Assembly: GCA_964516435.1 (NCBI GenBank)
Contig: CAZEZP010000025.1
Coordinates: forward strand, 81,447-145,446
Reading direction: 5' to 3'
Length of the DNA: 64,000 nucleotides
Source: HGW-17 sp964516435
GTDB taxonomy: Bacteria > Myxococcota_A > Polyangia > HGW-17
Position numbers and translations under genes: made by a program. Below, piece by piece: positions 48,926 through 58,045 of the stretch (position 1 is its first letter; each line of letters starts with the position of its first letter). Below the pieces are notes generated by a model. The model was not told the origin of the DNA and did not search any database. It was given only the letters and a program-made list of their open reading frames with translations.

Positions 48926-50221
48926 TCACGGGCAGACAATGCGCTCGCAGCGCAGGGTGGAATCGCTCTGCAGCGCGCAGGTGTAGCCGAATCCGCAGTC
49001 GGCCTCGGTGATGCAGGCTTTCTTGCCGCAGTAGCCGTTGGTGCAGGTCATGCCCGTGGGACAGTTGGCCGGCGAGGTGCAGGACTTCAGGCAGTAGCCG
49101 GCCAGGCAGCGGTCGAATCCGGCCGGACATTCCGATGGATCCGTGCAGCCGCGGCACGTGCCCGTAGGCAACTGGGGCGCGCAGGTCATCGTCCCCCCGC
49201 AGTCCGCGTTCGTCACGCACTGGAAGGGTTCCAGCGGATCCACGCAGTAGCCGTCGCGGCAGTCGAATCCCGTGGGGCATGCCTGGGGCACGGGCTCGCA
49301 GCGCCCCGAGCCATCGTCTTCATATCCGGGATCGCATTCGCATGCGGGCCCCTGCGGCGTCATCCGGCACTGCGTGCGCAGGAGCTCCGTGCAGGGATTG
49401 GGCGTGCAGGAATCCACGCACGCCCCGCCGAGGCAGGAAGAGCCGGACGGACAGGAACCGGACGGATTGTAGGGCGAACAGGCCGTCTCCTCGCAGGGCA
49501 GCCGCAGGCACAGGCCGGAACCGTTGCCGTCGGCATCCACGCAGCGCGTGCCGGCCGGGCATTGATCATCGGCGGTGCACTGCGAAAGCGTGCAGAACCC
49601 CGTATCGGCATCGCAGGCGCCCGCCGGGCAGTCGGAGGCATCCAGGCACGGCCGCGCGCAGGAGCCGAACGGCGTGCAGGCGAACCCGTCCGGGCAGTCG
49701 TCCGGCTCTCCGGGACGGCAGCCCAGGCACACGCCACCCGCCACCGCGTTGTTGCAGGTGGTGGGGTTGCCCGCATCCGCGGAAAGATTCTGGTGGCATT
49801 CCACATCGCCGATGCACTGGAATGCCGGCTCCGAAACGGGCACGCACACATCGGCCAGGCACTGCGTATCCGCAGGACAGGCTGCCGCCGTCTGCAGTTC
49901 GCATCCTGCGCCCGTATCCTCGAATCCCGCCTCGCAGAGGCACTCGTACCCCGGCTCGCCCGCCACCTCCACGCACACCGTCCGATGCAGACCCCGCCCC
50001 AGGCATGGATTGTCCGCGCAAGGCCCTGCGTTGTTATTGTTGCTATTGTTTGTGTTATTAACATTATTGCTATTGTTTATATTATTTTCATTATTCGCAT
50101 TATTTATATTATTGGTTTGATTGTTGATTACATCATTGTTTTGGTTGTTTTTCTTCGAATTCTTTTCATCACAACCGGAAAATACCAGCAGGAAAAGGAA
50201 GGACCACACACGAAATCTCAT
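48926..50221 (-). CDS. Lipoprotein with Asn-rich stalk and EGF-like Cys modules
   Basis: A 431-residue predicted lipoprotein with lipobox LVFSGC at residue 17. Residues 20-65 are almost all Asn pairs broken by single other residues (NNT, NNS, NNI), a likely flexible stalk. The rest consists of Cys-rich modules of EGF or dickkopf type (CPAGTRCVDADG, CECDPGYEDDG, CPTGMTCTNGYCG) as in myxobacterial surface proteins. It is probably displayed on the outer membrane for binding. A second Asn-stalk lipoprotein starts at 63680. Ligand unknown. Confidence 0.82.
   Translation of the reverse strand: MRFRVWSFLFLLVFSGCDEKNSKKNNQNNDVINNQTNNINNANNENNINNSNNVNNTNNSNNNNAGPCADNPCLGRGLHRTVCVEVAGEPGYECLCEAGFEDTGAGCELQTAAACPADTQCLADVCVPVSEPAFQCIGDVECHQNLSADAGNPTTCNNAVAGGVCLGCRPGEPDDCPDGFACTPFGSCARPCLDASDCPAGACDADTGFCTLSQCTADDQCPAGTRCVDADGNGSGLCLRLPCEETACSPYNPSGSCPSGSSCLGGACVDSCTPNPCTELLRTQCRMTPQGPACECDPGYEDDGSGRCEPVPQACPTGFDCRDGYCVDPLEPFQCVTNADCGGTMTCAPQLPTGTCRGCTDPSECPAGFDRCLAGYCLKSCTSPANCPTGMTCTNGYCGKKACITEADCGFGYTCALQSDSTLRCERIVCP
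50031..50150 (-). repeat. Asn-codon low-complexity repeat
   Basis: On the minus strand an AAT/AAC-rich tract codes for the Asn-rich stalk of the lipoprotein at 48926-50221. Its AT-rich composition stands out from the surrounding GC-rich code. Confidence 0.85.
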
Positions 50222-50285
50222 GTCTTTTCCCCTTTCGATTTCTTTCGGAATGGCAGGAAAGCGGGCGGCTCTCACGCGTGAAAGC

Positions 50286-52484
50286 TCACTTGCGGCGCCG
50301 GCGCAGCGCCAGCAGAGCCGCTCCCAGAAGCATCAGCCAGGGCGCGAAGTCTGGCGAAGCCGAACCCGTGGCGCAGGAGCAGCCATCCTTCTTGGACTTG
50401 GGGCGCGGCGTTTCGGCATCCGCATCCACATCCGCATCGGCATCGGTGTCGGCATCCGGGCCCGCATCCGGGTCCACGATGGGATCCGTGGAAATCTCGG
50501 CCGTGGTGTCCAAGTAGGCTACCGGGCAGTTGGCATGCGTGAGCGCGAAATACACGTCCTGGCCCACGGGCAGCGGCGGATCGTCCTGCACGCTCCACGT
50601 GATCACCGTCGTATTCTCCGAAAGCGTCTGCAGACCGCTCGATGGCCAGGAACGGTCATAGGTCTGCACCCGCGGCATCATCATGCCCCCATAGACGTTG
50701 ACCAACTCGAAGCGCACCATTTCGCCGGCGCGGGCATAGAGGTTGTACATCAGGTCGCTGCCGCCCATGGGCGTGAACGCGAACGTGACCGTGAGGCTCG
50801 TGGCGTTTTCGGGCACAGCGACCTTGTATTGGAACAGTCCCGTCATGTCGATGTCCATGTAGTTGAGCATGCCGCGCAACTGCTGGCAGTCGCCACCCAT
50901 GGCCTGGCCGATCATGTCCAGGCCCAGCGTGGTCACCCGGCGCGGCTCGTCCAGCGGAATCCAGCGCCCGCAGATGTCGAGCCCCTTGGCCTGCGCCACC
51001 GCGCGCACGGCATCCAGTTGTGCCGCGGTGACCTCGCCATCGGCCGCCATGTCTTCCAGGATGGCCAGCAGAGCCTCGGTGAAATCCTTGAAGGTCGAGG
51101 ATCCCGTCAGGCGGGCGACGGCGGCGAAGATGGCGGCATCGGCACTGGCGGCTCCCAGTTGCTCGCGCACCTGCCACGTAAAGGCGCCGATGATTTCGCC
51201 GTCCATGTGCTCCTCGCCCACCATGTCGTCCGGGCACACCTTGTCGTTATTGGAGAGATCGCGCGAGGCGCCGGCCTGGATCTGCTCCAGGGCATAGGCG
51301 CCGATGACCGGGGAATCGTTGAGCGAGGCCGGGAAGTAATCTGCGAATCCCTCGTGCAGGGCCAGCGGCATGCGGTTGAGACCATACTGGTCGGCCTGCT
51401 GCGCGCCCAGATCGATCGACGTGTGCGCCACCACCGAGTGCGTGAGTTCGTGCATGACCACATCGCCGCCATACGCCAGATCCACGTTGGTGCCCTGCCC
51501 CACGAAGAGTCCGTCGTTCCCGTTGCTCAACGGGCTGTAGTAGGCGTTGTCCATGGGGGTCTTGGTGCCGTTGGTCTCGGAATGCACGTTGGCCACGACC
51601 TTCACGGGCACCGGCGGCGCGTAGCCCAGTTCGCGGAAATGGGAATCCATGCGGCTCACATGCCAGTACAGGTTCACGGCGCCCGCGTAGTCGGCATAAT
51701 CCAGCGTCAGCACGGGATCATACAGGAAATCCTCGCCAGCGCTGGGAGGAATCTCCTCCACTTCCATGTTTTCAGGGTCCGGCATGCCCTGCACGGAAGC
51801 CGCCCGCAGGCAGTTGTAGACGTGGCCGGCACGCCCCGCGAGCACCCCGGGCTGCGCAAGTTCAGGCAGTTCCACATCCACGGTCTGGGGTGTGCGGGCC
51901 GGATCGATGGGATACACGCGTCCCTGGGCGGAAAACCACTGCCGGTCCACCAGCAGCACGTCCAGGCTGAAAGCGTCCACCAGCACATGATACTTCTTGA
52001 TTCCCACCCACGCCGGCACGAGGTAGGCCAGCCGTGCGGGCTTCCAGGGCAGCACCACCAGAGCCGGCTCGCGATCCAGCGGCAAAATCACGTCGAGCGC
52101 GTTCTCGGCCGCGAGAATGGCCAGTTCCGGCGCCTGCGGCGACCCGGAGGGCAGTTGCAGTCCAGCAAGCGGTTCGCCCCACACGCGGATCACGCGCCCG
52201 GCGCCGTCGAGTTCCACCTTGATGGAATGGCCATATACGGGATGCCCGTCCACCTGCTGGCCGAACACCACGAGTTTTCCGGAGGTGATGGGCACACGCC
52301 CCAGCGCCTGCAACTGCCGGGCATTCCACCCCCAGGCGGGCGATACGCGCTGAAGGAATTTCATTGCCGTCTCATGCGCAGGCAAGGCCGATGGCGCTTC
52401 CCCCTTCACACGCCGCACGGCGGCATTCGATACGTTGGTGAAAATCAGGGAAACGAACGAGAGGAAAAGGAAAATGCGCCGCAT
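50286..52484 (-). CDS. Secreted M4-type metalloprotease with MYXO-CTERM-like tail
   Basis: A 732-residue thermolysin-like protein. Signal peptide (FTNVSNA), an FTP/PepSY-like propeptide (residues 40-230), then the catalytic domain with zinc motif HELTHSVV and the third-ligand block EGFADYF. A PPC-like or beta-sandwich region follows, then an Asp/Ala-rich linker and a tail of CSCATGSA, a hydrophobic helix and RRRRK, matching the MYXO-CTERM sorting signal that places proteins on the cell surface of Myxococcota. AAGGAGGG precedes the start. It is likely used for digestion of external protein. Confidence 0.9.
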   Translation of the reverse strand: MRRIFLFLSFVSLIFTNVSNAAVRRVKGEAPSALPAHETAMKFLQRVSPAWGWNARQLQALGRVPITSGKLVVFGQQVDGHPVYGHSIKVELDGAGRVIRVWGEPLAGLQLPSGSPQAPELAILAAENALDVILPLDREPALVVLPWKPARLAYLVPAWVGIKKYHVLVDAFSLDVLLVDRQWFSAQGRVYPIDPARTPQTVDVELPELAQPGVLAGRAGHVYNCLRAASVQGMPDPENMEVEEIPPSAGEDFLYDPVLTLDYADYAGAVNLYWHVSRMDSHFRELGYAPPVPVKVVANVHSETNGTKTPMDNAYYSPLSNGNDGLFVGQGTNVDLAYGGDVVMHELTHSVVAHTSIDLGAQQADQYGLNRMPLALHEGFADYFPASLNDSPVIGAYALEQIQAGASRDLSNNDKVCPDDMVGEEHMDGEIIGAFTWQVREQLGAASADAAIFAAVARLTGSSTFKDFTEALLAILEDMAADGEVTAAQLDAVRAVAQAKGLDICGRWIPLDEPRRVTTLGLDMIGQAMGGDCQQLRGMLNYMDIDMTGLFQYKVAVPENATSLTVTFAFTPMGGSDLMYNLYARAGEMVRFELVNVYGGMMMPRVQTYDRSWPSSGLQTLSENTTVITWSVQDDPPLPVGQDVYFALTHANCPVAYLDTTAEISTDPIVDPDAGPDADTDADADVDADAETPRPKSKKDGCSCATGSASPDFAPWLMLLGAALLALRRRRK

Positions 52485-52593
52485 GACATCCCTCCTTGCG
52501 CAGCTTTTGCATACCGCGGAAAAGCCGGAACGCGCAAGCTGATTTTCCGTTTTTTTCAAGCCGGAAAACGGACAGAACTGCGTGGAAATACCG

Positions 52594-53205
52594 TTATTTT
52601 TCCATCAACTCGAAACGGCGGACGGCATCGGGCGTGTTCAGGTTCCAGAAACAGGCGGGATCGGGTGCCACCACACGGGCCAGCCGGCAGGAGAGGCGGC
52701 CGATGGCTTCCCGCAGGCCCCCGGCGGGAAGCAGCGTGATCCAGCGCACGAGCACGTGCCGGCGCACCAGCAGCGGATGCCCGCCGGCGCCGCTTTCCTC
52801 CACGGGCATGGCCGCATCGTGCCCGGAGGCGATGGCCAGCGCCAGAAGCCGCAGCGTCTCGGGCTGCACCAGCGGGAAATCCGCCGGCCAGAGGCAGAAG
52901 ACGTCTTCGGCCGGCGCCCGGCTGCGCAATCCCGCCACGATGGAGGAAAACATGTCGCCTTCCGGATTCAGGACGAACGAGATTTCCGCGGCGTGCGGCC
53001 ATGCGGAAACGGAGGGAATCTGGTTTTTCCCGCGCAGCACCCACGTGGCGGGCCACCCCATTTGCGCCAGCGTGGACGCGATGTGAAAACCAAAGGATTT
53101 TCCATGGATTTCGGCAAAGACCTTGGGACCACCCATGCGCGAACCCGCTCCGGCCGCCAGCACCAATGCGCGGGGCGCAAGGGGTGTGATCCCGGTCACG
53201 TCCAT
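52594..53205 (-). CDS. MobA/MocA-like nucleotidyltransferase
   Basis: A 203-residue nucleotidyltransferase with the signature LAAGAGSRMGGPK and a DFPLVQPET metal-binding block (LWPADFPLV). MobA and MocA attach GMP or CMP to molybdopterin. Its overlap of 10 bp with xdhC points to the cofactor of a xanthine-dehydrogenase-type enzyme, which favours the MocA (CTP) type. No matching molybdoenzyme is in the window. Confidence 0.8.
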   Translation of the reverse strand: MDVTGITPLAPRALVLAAGAGSRMGGPKVFAEIHGKSFGFHIASTLAQMGWPATWVLRGKNQIPSVSAWPHAAEISFVLNPEGDMFSSIVAGLRSRAPAEDVFCLWPADFPLVQPETLRLLALAIASGHDAAMPVEESGAGGHPLLVRRHVLVRWITLLPAGGLREAIGRLSCRLARVVAPDPACFWNLNTPDAVRRFELMEK

Positions 53206-53975
53206 GGCGCAAGCGGCATTCCCGCCCGCACGGCGATGAGTTCGGCGACCACCGAAACCGCGATTTCCGCCGGCGTCTGCGCCCCCACGGGCACCCCCAC
53301 GGGCGTGCGCACCTTCTGGAGGCGTTCCGGCGCGGCGCCGGCCTTCTCCAGGGTCTCCATCATCAGGTGCGCCTTGCGGCGGCTGCCGATGATGCCCAGG
53401 TACGCCAGATCGTGATGCACGAGCGCCGCCGCCGCATCGGCATCGCGCAGGTGCTGGTAGGTCATGACCAGCGCGCATTGGTGCAGCGCCGGCTTCAGGT
53501 CCCGGCATGCCTGCACCATGTCGCCGATGTGCACGCGCACGCCCTCGGGCCATGGATGGTTCGCGATTTCCGGGCGATCATCATACACGTCCACCACGAA
53601 CCCCACCGACTGCGCCAGCGGCGCCACGGCCTGGGCCACGTGCCCTCCGCCCACGAGCGCAAGCCGCCAGGGAGAATAGGGCTCGAAGAACAACTGGATG
53701 CGTCCCCCGCAGGACATGCCCAGGTCCTGCTCCATGGAAAACGACTTCATGACCGGGCCGGAGCCCGATGCCAGAAGCTCGCGCGCCACGCGGATGGCCG
53801 TATGTTCCAGATTGCCCCCGCCCACGGTGCCGCGCAGGGTGCCGTCGGCGTACACGGCCATGCGGAAGCCCGGCTGGCCCGGCGTGGAGCCCTGCGCATC
53901 GACCACCGTCACCAGCACGAAATCCCGGTGCTCACGGGCATCCTCGATGATTTTTTCAAACAATCCAAATTGCAT
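53196..53975 (-). CDS. xdhC: XdhC-family molybdenum-cofactor maturation protein
   Basis: A 259-residue XdhC/CoxI protein. Residues 1-95 form the XdhC domain with VDAQGSTPGQPGFRM, GTVGGGNLEH and the MSCGG cysteine loop; residues 105-250 form a Rossmann domain (LALVGGGHVAQAV, YLGIIGSRRK, TPVGVPVGAQTPAEIAVSV). XdhC binds molybdenum cofactor, promotes its sulfuration and inserts it into xanthine-dehydrogenase-type enzymes. AAAGGATT lies before the start. The operon has only this gene and the MobA-like gene. Confidence 0.9.
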   Translation of the reverse strand: MQFGLFEKIIEDAREHRDFVLVTVVDAQGSTPGQPGFRMAVYADGTLRGTVGGGNLEHTAIRVARELLASGSGPVMKSFSMEQDLGMSCGGRIQLFFEPYSPWRLALVGGGHVAQAVAPLAQSVGFVVDVYDDRPEIANHPWPEGVRVHIGDMVQACRDLKPALHQCALVMTYQHLRDADAAAALVHHDLAYLGIIGSRRKAHLMMETLEKAGAAPERLQKVRTPVGVPVGAQTPAEIAVSVVAELIAVRAGMPLAPWT

Positions 53976-54036
53976 TATTAAATCCTTTTTTTAATTAAAT
54001 AACTTGAAGCATAATTGTAATTTTATTGTAATTTTA

Positions 54037-55818
54037 TTATTTCATGGGGAGATAACCGGGCCGGCACCAGACGGCAATGTCGAAAAGGTTACTGCGCCCG
54101 CCGGTGTCGAAATTCAGTGATGCATCCGGATACTCCGAAAAACTGCCGGCCATGCAAGCCGTTCCATCCAAAAAGAACACCAGTCCGCTGCCCTGGTCAT
54201 TAAGCGAACTGCCGAAATAATGCACTTCCTGCGTATCCAGGTTTTCGGGCATCAAGCCAGCCAGAAATGCGTCATCCATGCCGAGTTTCCCTTCGCCAAA
54301 ATCCGTCAGCCCCACGCCCGTGGTTCCGAACACCCACAGCATGTTCGCCATGCCGTCCAGCGCCACCCGGCGCACCCGGATCCCCTCCTGCCCCCATTCC
54401 TTCTGGGGATTCACGGAGAAACCGTTCGTGGTGTCATTGATTTTCATGAAATACGATTTGGAGGGCCCATCACTTTCGTCAAATGTCCCAGCCAAGTAGA
54501 TTTCCACATTGTTTTCTGGCGTCTTTTGGCCATCGATCGCCACGGGGCCCGGCTTGACAAAACGAGTGCTGCCAAATGGAATATCCACCTCTTCACCGCC
54601 AAACAAAATCAAATCATGGTCCCTCTTTTCCAGGAACACCCGGCTTGAGGTGATTTGAAGTTCTCCACTGATGGCTCCTGACCAGTAGATGTATTCATCG
54701 ATATTGACCAGCCCTCCACCTATATCATTGCGAACGGTTCCATGAACTGCACTCCGTTCAATATCAAGCGTTTCGGGGTTCAGTTTTATCAGGAGTGCAT
54801 CCATCTGGCCAATGCGAACTCCAAGATCCCGGCCGTCGAATACCTTGGCATTCGTGCTGCCCGAAACATATACGTACCCGCCCCCATCCACGACAATGTC
54901 AGCCGCAATGTCATCTGATTTATTCATACTGTTGGCCACGTTGCCGTCGTAGCAGCGTAGTTCTAAAATTTCTCCTTCCCATGTCACTTTGAAAATACAA
55001 ATGTCGTGTGTGTTCTCTGATTGCGTATTTCCTGGTATTTCCACCTGTCCCAGAGCATAGAGATATCCATTTTGGGAATCCATGGCCAGCGCCACGGCCT
55101 TGTCGTTCTGGCTGGAGCCCACCTGCCGCGCCCATTCCACGGAGCCCCTAGCACCGATCTTCATCATCACGATGTCAGTGCCGCCATAGGAAGTGCCCGG
55201 GTCCTCGGCTGACGTGCTCAGGTACCCGCCAGTCGTGCCGATGACGTAGAGATTGCCCTCCGGGTCCGCCACCATGTCCACGGCGAAATCATCCGTGATG
55301 TCGCCGTAAAGCAGTCCGGCATAACAGCCCGTCCAGGCATCGCAGGATGGGCTGCACACGGGGTTTCCGAAATAATCGCCCGTGACCTCGCGGCAGAACC
55401 GGTTCTCTTCCGTCATCGAAGGGTCGCACGTCTCGCCAGCATCGAGTTCTCCGTTGCCGCAGAGCGACTGGCAATCAAAATTGCTGCAGTCGGCCCTGCA
55501 TACAGGATAAGTGTTCGGCTCGCAGGAGACCTCGGCAGCCCATGCATCCCCATCGCACATCTCGCCATCATCGAGTTTTCCGTTGCCGCAGGCAGGACAT
55601 TTCCATTTGCAATCCACGCACTCGGGGAGCGCCCCGTTCGAGCATAAGTCTTGGGGGACGTCATATATCGCCGCCGAAGGATCGCACTCCTCGCCCTCGT
55701 CGATGGCTCCATTGCCGCACGATTTGCTTTTTTGATCAAAGCCTACCACCAGCGAACACCCGGAAATCCATCCGAACAACAGCAGAATTCCCATGATTTC
55801 CCGTGAAAGGATACGCAT
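54037..55818 (-). CDS. Lipoprotein with Cys-rich repeats and SBBP-type propeller
   Basis: A 593-residue predicted lipoprotein, lipobox GWISGC near residue 19. Residues 30-160 carry three to four Cys-rich DUF4215-like repeats (CGNGAIDEGEECD, CGNGKLDDGEMCD, CGNGELDAGETCD). The remaining 430 residues form repeated units such as DPEGNLYVIGTTGGYL and GYVYVSGSTN, typical of SBBP or NHL-like beta-propellers. The start at 55818 has GGGAGG 8 bases upstream. It is a paralogue of the next gene at 55905-57794, both with the same order of parts, so they arose by tandem duplication. Surface binding role is inferred. Confidence 0.82.
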   Translation of the reverse strand: MRILSREIMGILLLFGWISGCSLVVGFDQKSKSCGNGAIDEGEECDPSAAIYDVPQDLCSNGALPECVDCKWKCPACGNGKLDDGEMCDGDAWAAEVSCEPNTYPVCRADCSNFDCQSLCGNGELDAGETCDPSMTEENRFCREVTGDYFGNPVCSPSCDAWTGCYAGLLYGDITDDFAVDMVADPEGNLYVIGTTGGYLSTSAEDPGTSYGGTDIVMMKIGARGSVEWARQVGSSQNDKAVALAMDSQNGYLYALGQVEIPGNTQSENTHDICIFKVTWEGEILELRCYDGNVANSMNKSDDIAADIVVDGGGYVYVSGSTNAKVFDGRDLGVRIGQMDALLIKLNPETLDIERSAVHGTVRNDIGGGLVNIDEYIYWSGAISGELQITSSRVFLEKRDHDLILFGGEEVDIPFGSTRFVKPGPVAIDGQKTPENNVEIYLAGTFDESDGPSKSYFMKINDTTNGFSVNPQKEWGQEGIRVRRVALDGMANMLWVFGTTGVGLTDFGEGKLGMDDAFLAGLMPENLDTQEVHYFGSSLNDQGSGLVFFLDGTACMAGSFSEYPDASLNFDTGGRSNLFDIAVWCRPGYLPMK

Positions 55819-55904
55819 GACCATTGCCTCCCTCTGGAGAAACAACCCCGCATTTTCATATCACTGGAAAGGGTTCGAAGCAACTTCCCGCGCGGGCGGC
55901 CGCC

Positions 55905-57794
55905 TTACGGAAGATTTCCCGGAATGCACCAGCCGGCGATGTTGTAATTGTCGCTGGTATTCTTGATCCAATCCGTCTCGTTCGTGCGCATGCCCGTAAA
56001 CGGCTTTCCGGCCGTGGCGCTCATGCAGATGGCGTCTCCGGCAGGATGCAGGCCCGCGGCCGTGTCGACAGTGGGGGAGTCGAACATCATGAACCGCATG
56101 GAAGTCATGTTCGTAGCATCGAACACGCCCAGAAACACCTGGGTGACTCCCTGCGGATTCATGCCGTTGATCTCTCCTGACGACTGTCCCAGCACCAGCA
56201 CCCGGCCGTTTCCGGCGAAACGCACCCGGCGGGCCTCCATTCCGGGCCACTGGGCCACATACCTACTTTCATGCAGGATGCTCGTGCCCGCCCGGAACAG
56301 GGCGAAAAACTGTGGGCTGTCCACCACTTCCCGGTAGTTGACGGCGACATAGACATCCTTCGAAACCGGGTCCACGTCCAGGCTGACCCCATAATTCTGG
56401 ACCGGAGTGAACCCGACCGGAATGGGGATAACGCCATATCCGCCCGTATTTACAACATCGCCATTGGAACCCGCCACCGTCACAATCTGGACTGTGTTGG
56501 TATCACCCAACGGGAAAATCGTCTTCAGAATGCGCAGGTAGCCGGCAGAATCCTCCACACAGTCGGCAATCTCGTCGTTGCCGGACTCACCATACATCCT
56601 GGTCCAGATTGGGCCGAGGTTGTCGCGATACATCTTCACCACGAAGCCATCGTCGCCGCCCTGGTTGTTCTCATCGTCAAATCTTCCATCCGTCTTCCCC
56701 GTCACGTACAGGACGCCATTGGCGCCCAGGCGAAGACTCGTGGCGAAGTCTGCAGAAGGAGTGTCCGGGGTGTTGATGAGCTCATCCTCGACCACGTTTC
56801 CTGTGGAATCCATCTTGAAGACATACACGTTCTGGGTCGCATCGGTGGAGCCCGAATTGCCCGTTCCCCGCACATTCGCCACCCCGAACACATACGGTTC
56901 GCCCATCGGATCCTGGGAATCGTCGTCCACGGCCAGCGCCACGGCCTGGTCATCGGCCCGGAAATTCGAAAAGCGCCTCGCCCAGACGCGATTTCCGTTG
57001 CGGTCCCACTTGACGATCACGACGTCGGCGCCGACGCTTCCGGTTTCCGGCTGTTCCCCCAGAAAGTTGCTGGATCTCGTGACGCCCAGGACATAGCGGT
57101 TTCCAATCCGGTCCACGGCGATGTCGGCGGCGACATCCATTTCGGCCGTGCCAAGCATCACCGCCTGGTAGCAGTTGCCGAAATCCGCCGTGCACTCCTC
57201 GTTGCAATTGGGCATTCCTCCCCAGAACCCGCCATCCAGGCAACTCAGATTCCCCATGTTGAAGCCGTCGCATTCCTCCTGTTCATCGAGCATGCCGTTG
57301 CCGCAGTTGGGTAGGCATTCGAAATTCTGGCAGTCGGGCTGGCAGACGGGATAGGTGCCCTCTTCGCATCGAATCTCATCGCTCAACATACCCCCATCGC
57401 ACTTCTCGCCATCATCGAGCATGCCGTTGCCGCAGGTGAGTATGCATTCGAAATTCTGGCAGTCGGGCTGGCAGGTGGGATAGGTGCCCTCTTCGCATTG
57501 AACCTCAGCTCCCAACAATTCCCCATCGCACTTCTCGCCATCATCGAGCATGCCGTTGCCGCAGTTGGGCACGCAGGTGAAATTCTGGCAGTCGGGCTGG
57601 CAGGTGGGATAGGTGCCCTCTTCGCATCGAATCTCAGCGCTCACCAAATCCCCATCGCACTTCTCACCATACTCGAGTTTCCCATTGCCGCACTGAGACT
57701 GAGAAGGCTTCTGGCTGAAATCGACCATCAGGGTGCAACCAGACATCCATCCGAACAGCGCCAGCATTCCCAAGCCACGTATGATCATCCGCAT
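55905..57794 (-). CDS. Lipoprotein with near-identical Cys repeats and SBBP-type propeller
   Basis: A 629-residue predicted lipoprotein, lipobox GWMSGC near residue 20. Three nearly identical 43-residue Cys repeats (CGNG, GEKCDG, EEGTYPTCQPDCQNF) and one diverged repeat lie at about residues 35-215. The propeller part has units like DRIGNRYVLGVTRSS and GVLYVTGKTDG. GGAGGAG precedes the start at 57794. It is the tandem paralogue of the previous gene, and its repeats are more uniform, suggesting recent amplification or gene conversion. Function is unknown; display at the outer surface is likely. Confidence 0.82.
   Translation of the reverse strand: MRMIIRGLGMLALFGWMSGCTLMVDFSQKPSQSQCGNGKLEYGEKCDGDLVSAEIRCEEGTYPTCQPDCQNFTCVPNCGNGMLDDGEKCDGELLGAEVQCEEGTYPTCQPDCQNFECILTCGNGMLDDGEKCDGGMLSDEIRCEEGTYPVCQPDCQNFECLPNCGNGMLDEQEECDGFNMGNLSCLDGGFWGGMPNCNEECTADFGNCYQAVMLGTAEMDVAADIAVDRIGNRYVLGVTRSSNFLGEQPETGSVGADVVIVKWDRNGNRVWARRFSNFRADDQAVALAVDDDSQDPMGEPYVFGVANVRGTGNSGSTDATQNVYVFKMDSTGNVVEDELINTPDTPSADFATSLRLGANGVLYVTGKTDGRFDDENNQGGDDGFVVKMYRDNLGPIWTRMYGESGNDEIADCVEDSAGYLRILKTIFPLGDTNTVQIVTVAGSNGDVVNTGGYGVIPIPVGFTPVQNYGVSLDVDPVSKDVYVAVNYREVVDSPQFFALFRAGTSILHESRYVAQWPGMEARRVRFAGNGRVLVLGQSSGEINGMNPQGVTQVFLGVFDATNMTSMRFMMFDSPTVDTAAGLHPAGDAICMSATAGKPFTGMRTNETDWIKNTSDNYNIAGWCIPGNLP
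57306..57692 (-). repeat. Three 129-bp near-identical coding repeats
   Basis: Units at 57692-57564, 57563-57435 and 57434-57306 encode the 43-residue Cys repeats of the lipoprotein. High DNA identity beyond what the protein needs points to recent duplication, and recombination could change the copy number. Confidence 0.85.
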
Positions 57795-58000
57795 CTTCGT
57801 CTCCTCCATGTATCCAAAATTCCCAGGCTTACATATCACCAGATGCCGCCACAGGCAACGGTTTTTCAAAAAAATGCCAATGCAGAAACGGGATTTCCAA
57901 AGCGGCATTCCGGAAGAATCATCGGAAAAATCCTGCGGAAAAAAACATGGTTTCCGAAAAAATGGAAAAAAATTTGCCTCGGTAAAAAAGAGGTGATATT

Positions 58001-58035
58001 CCTACATGTAGGAGTAGGTTCACCTCAAAACCTAC
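58001..58035 (+). promoter_or_regulatory. Palindrome and hairpin just upstream of the Fam20C-like gene
   Basis: A perfect palindrome CCTACATGTAGG (58001-58012) is followed by GTAGGTT, an 8-base loop and AACCTAC (58014-58035). It ends 10 bases before the ATG at 58046, where no clear ribosome site is seen. It might be an operator or an RNA structure controlling translation. The rest of the gap from 57795 is A-rich without other signals. Confidence 0.5.
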
Positions 58036-58045
58036 ATAGACAGTC

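Noticed and set aside
50121..52739. A long plus-strand open frame opposite the M4 protease
   Set aside because: Same reason: no motif, shadow-type composition, while the minus strand carries a complete protease with signal peptide and HExxH.
57306..57692. Possible non-coding tandem repeat or CRISPR
   Set aside because: The 129-bp units encode the Cys repeats of a lipoprotein without interruption.
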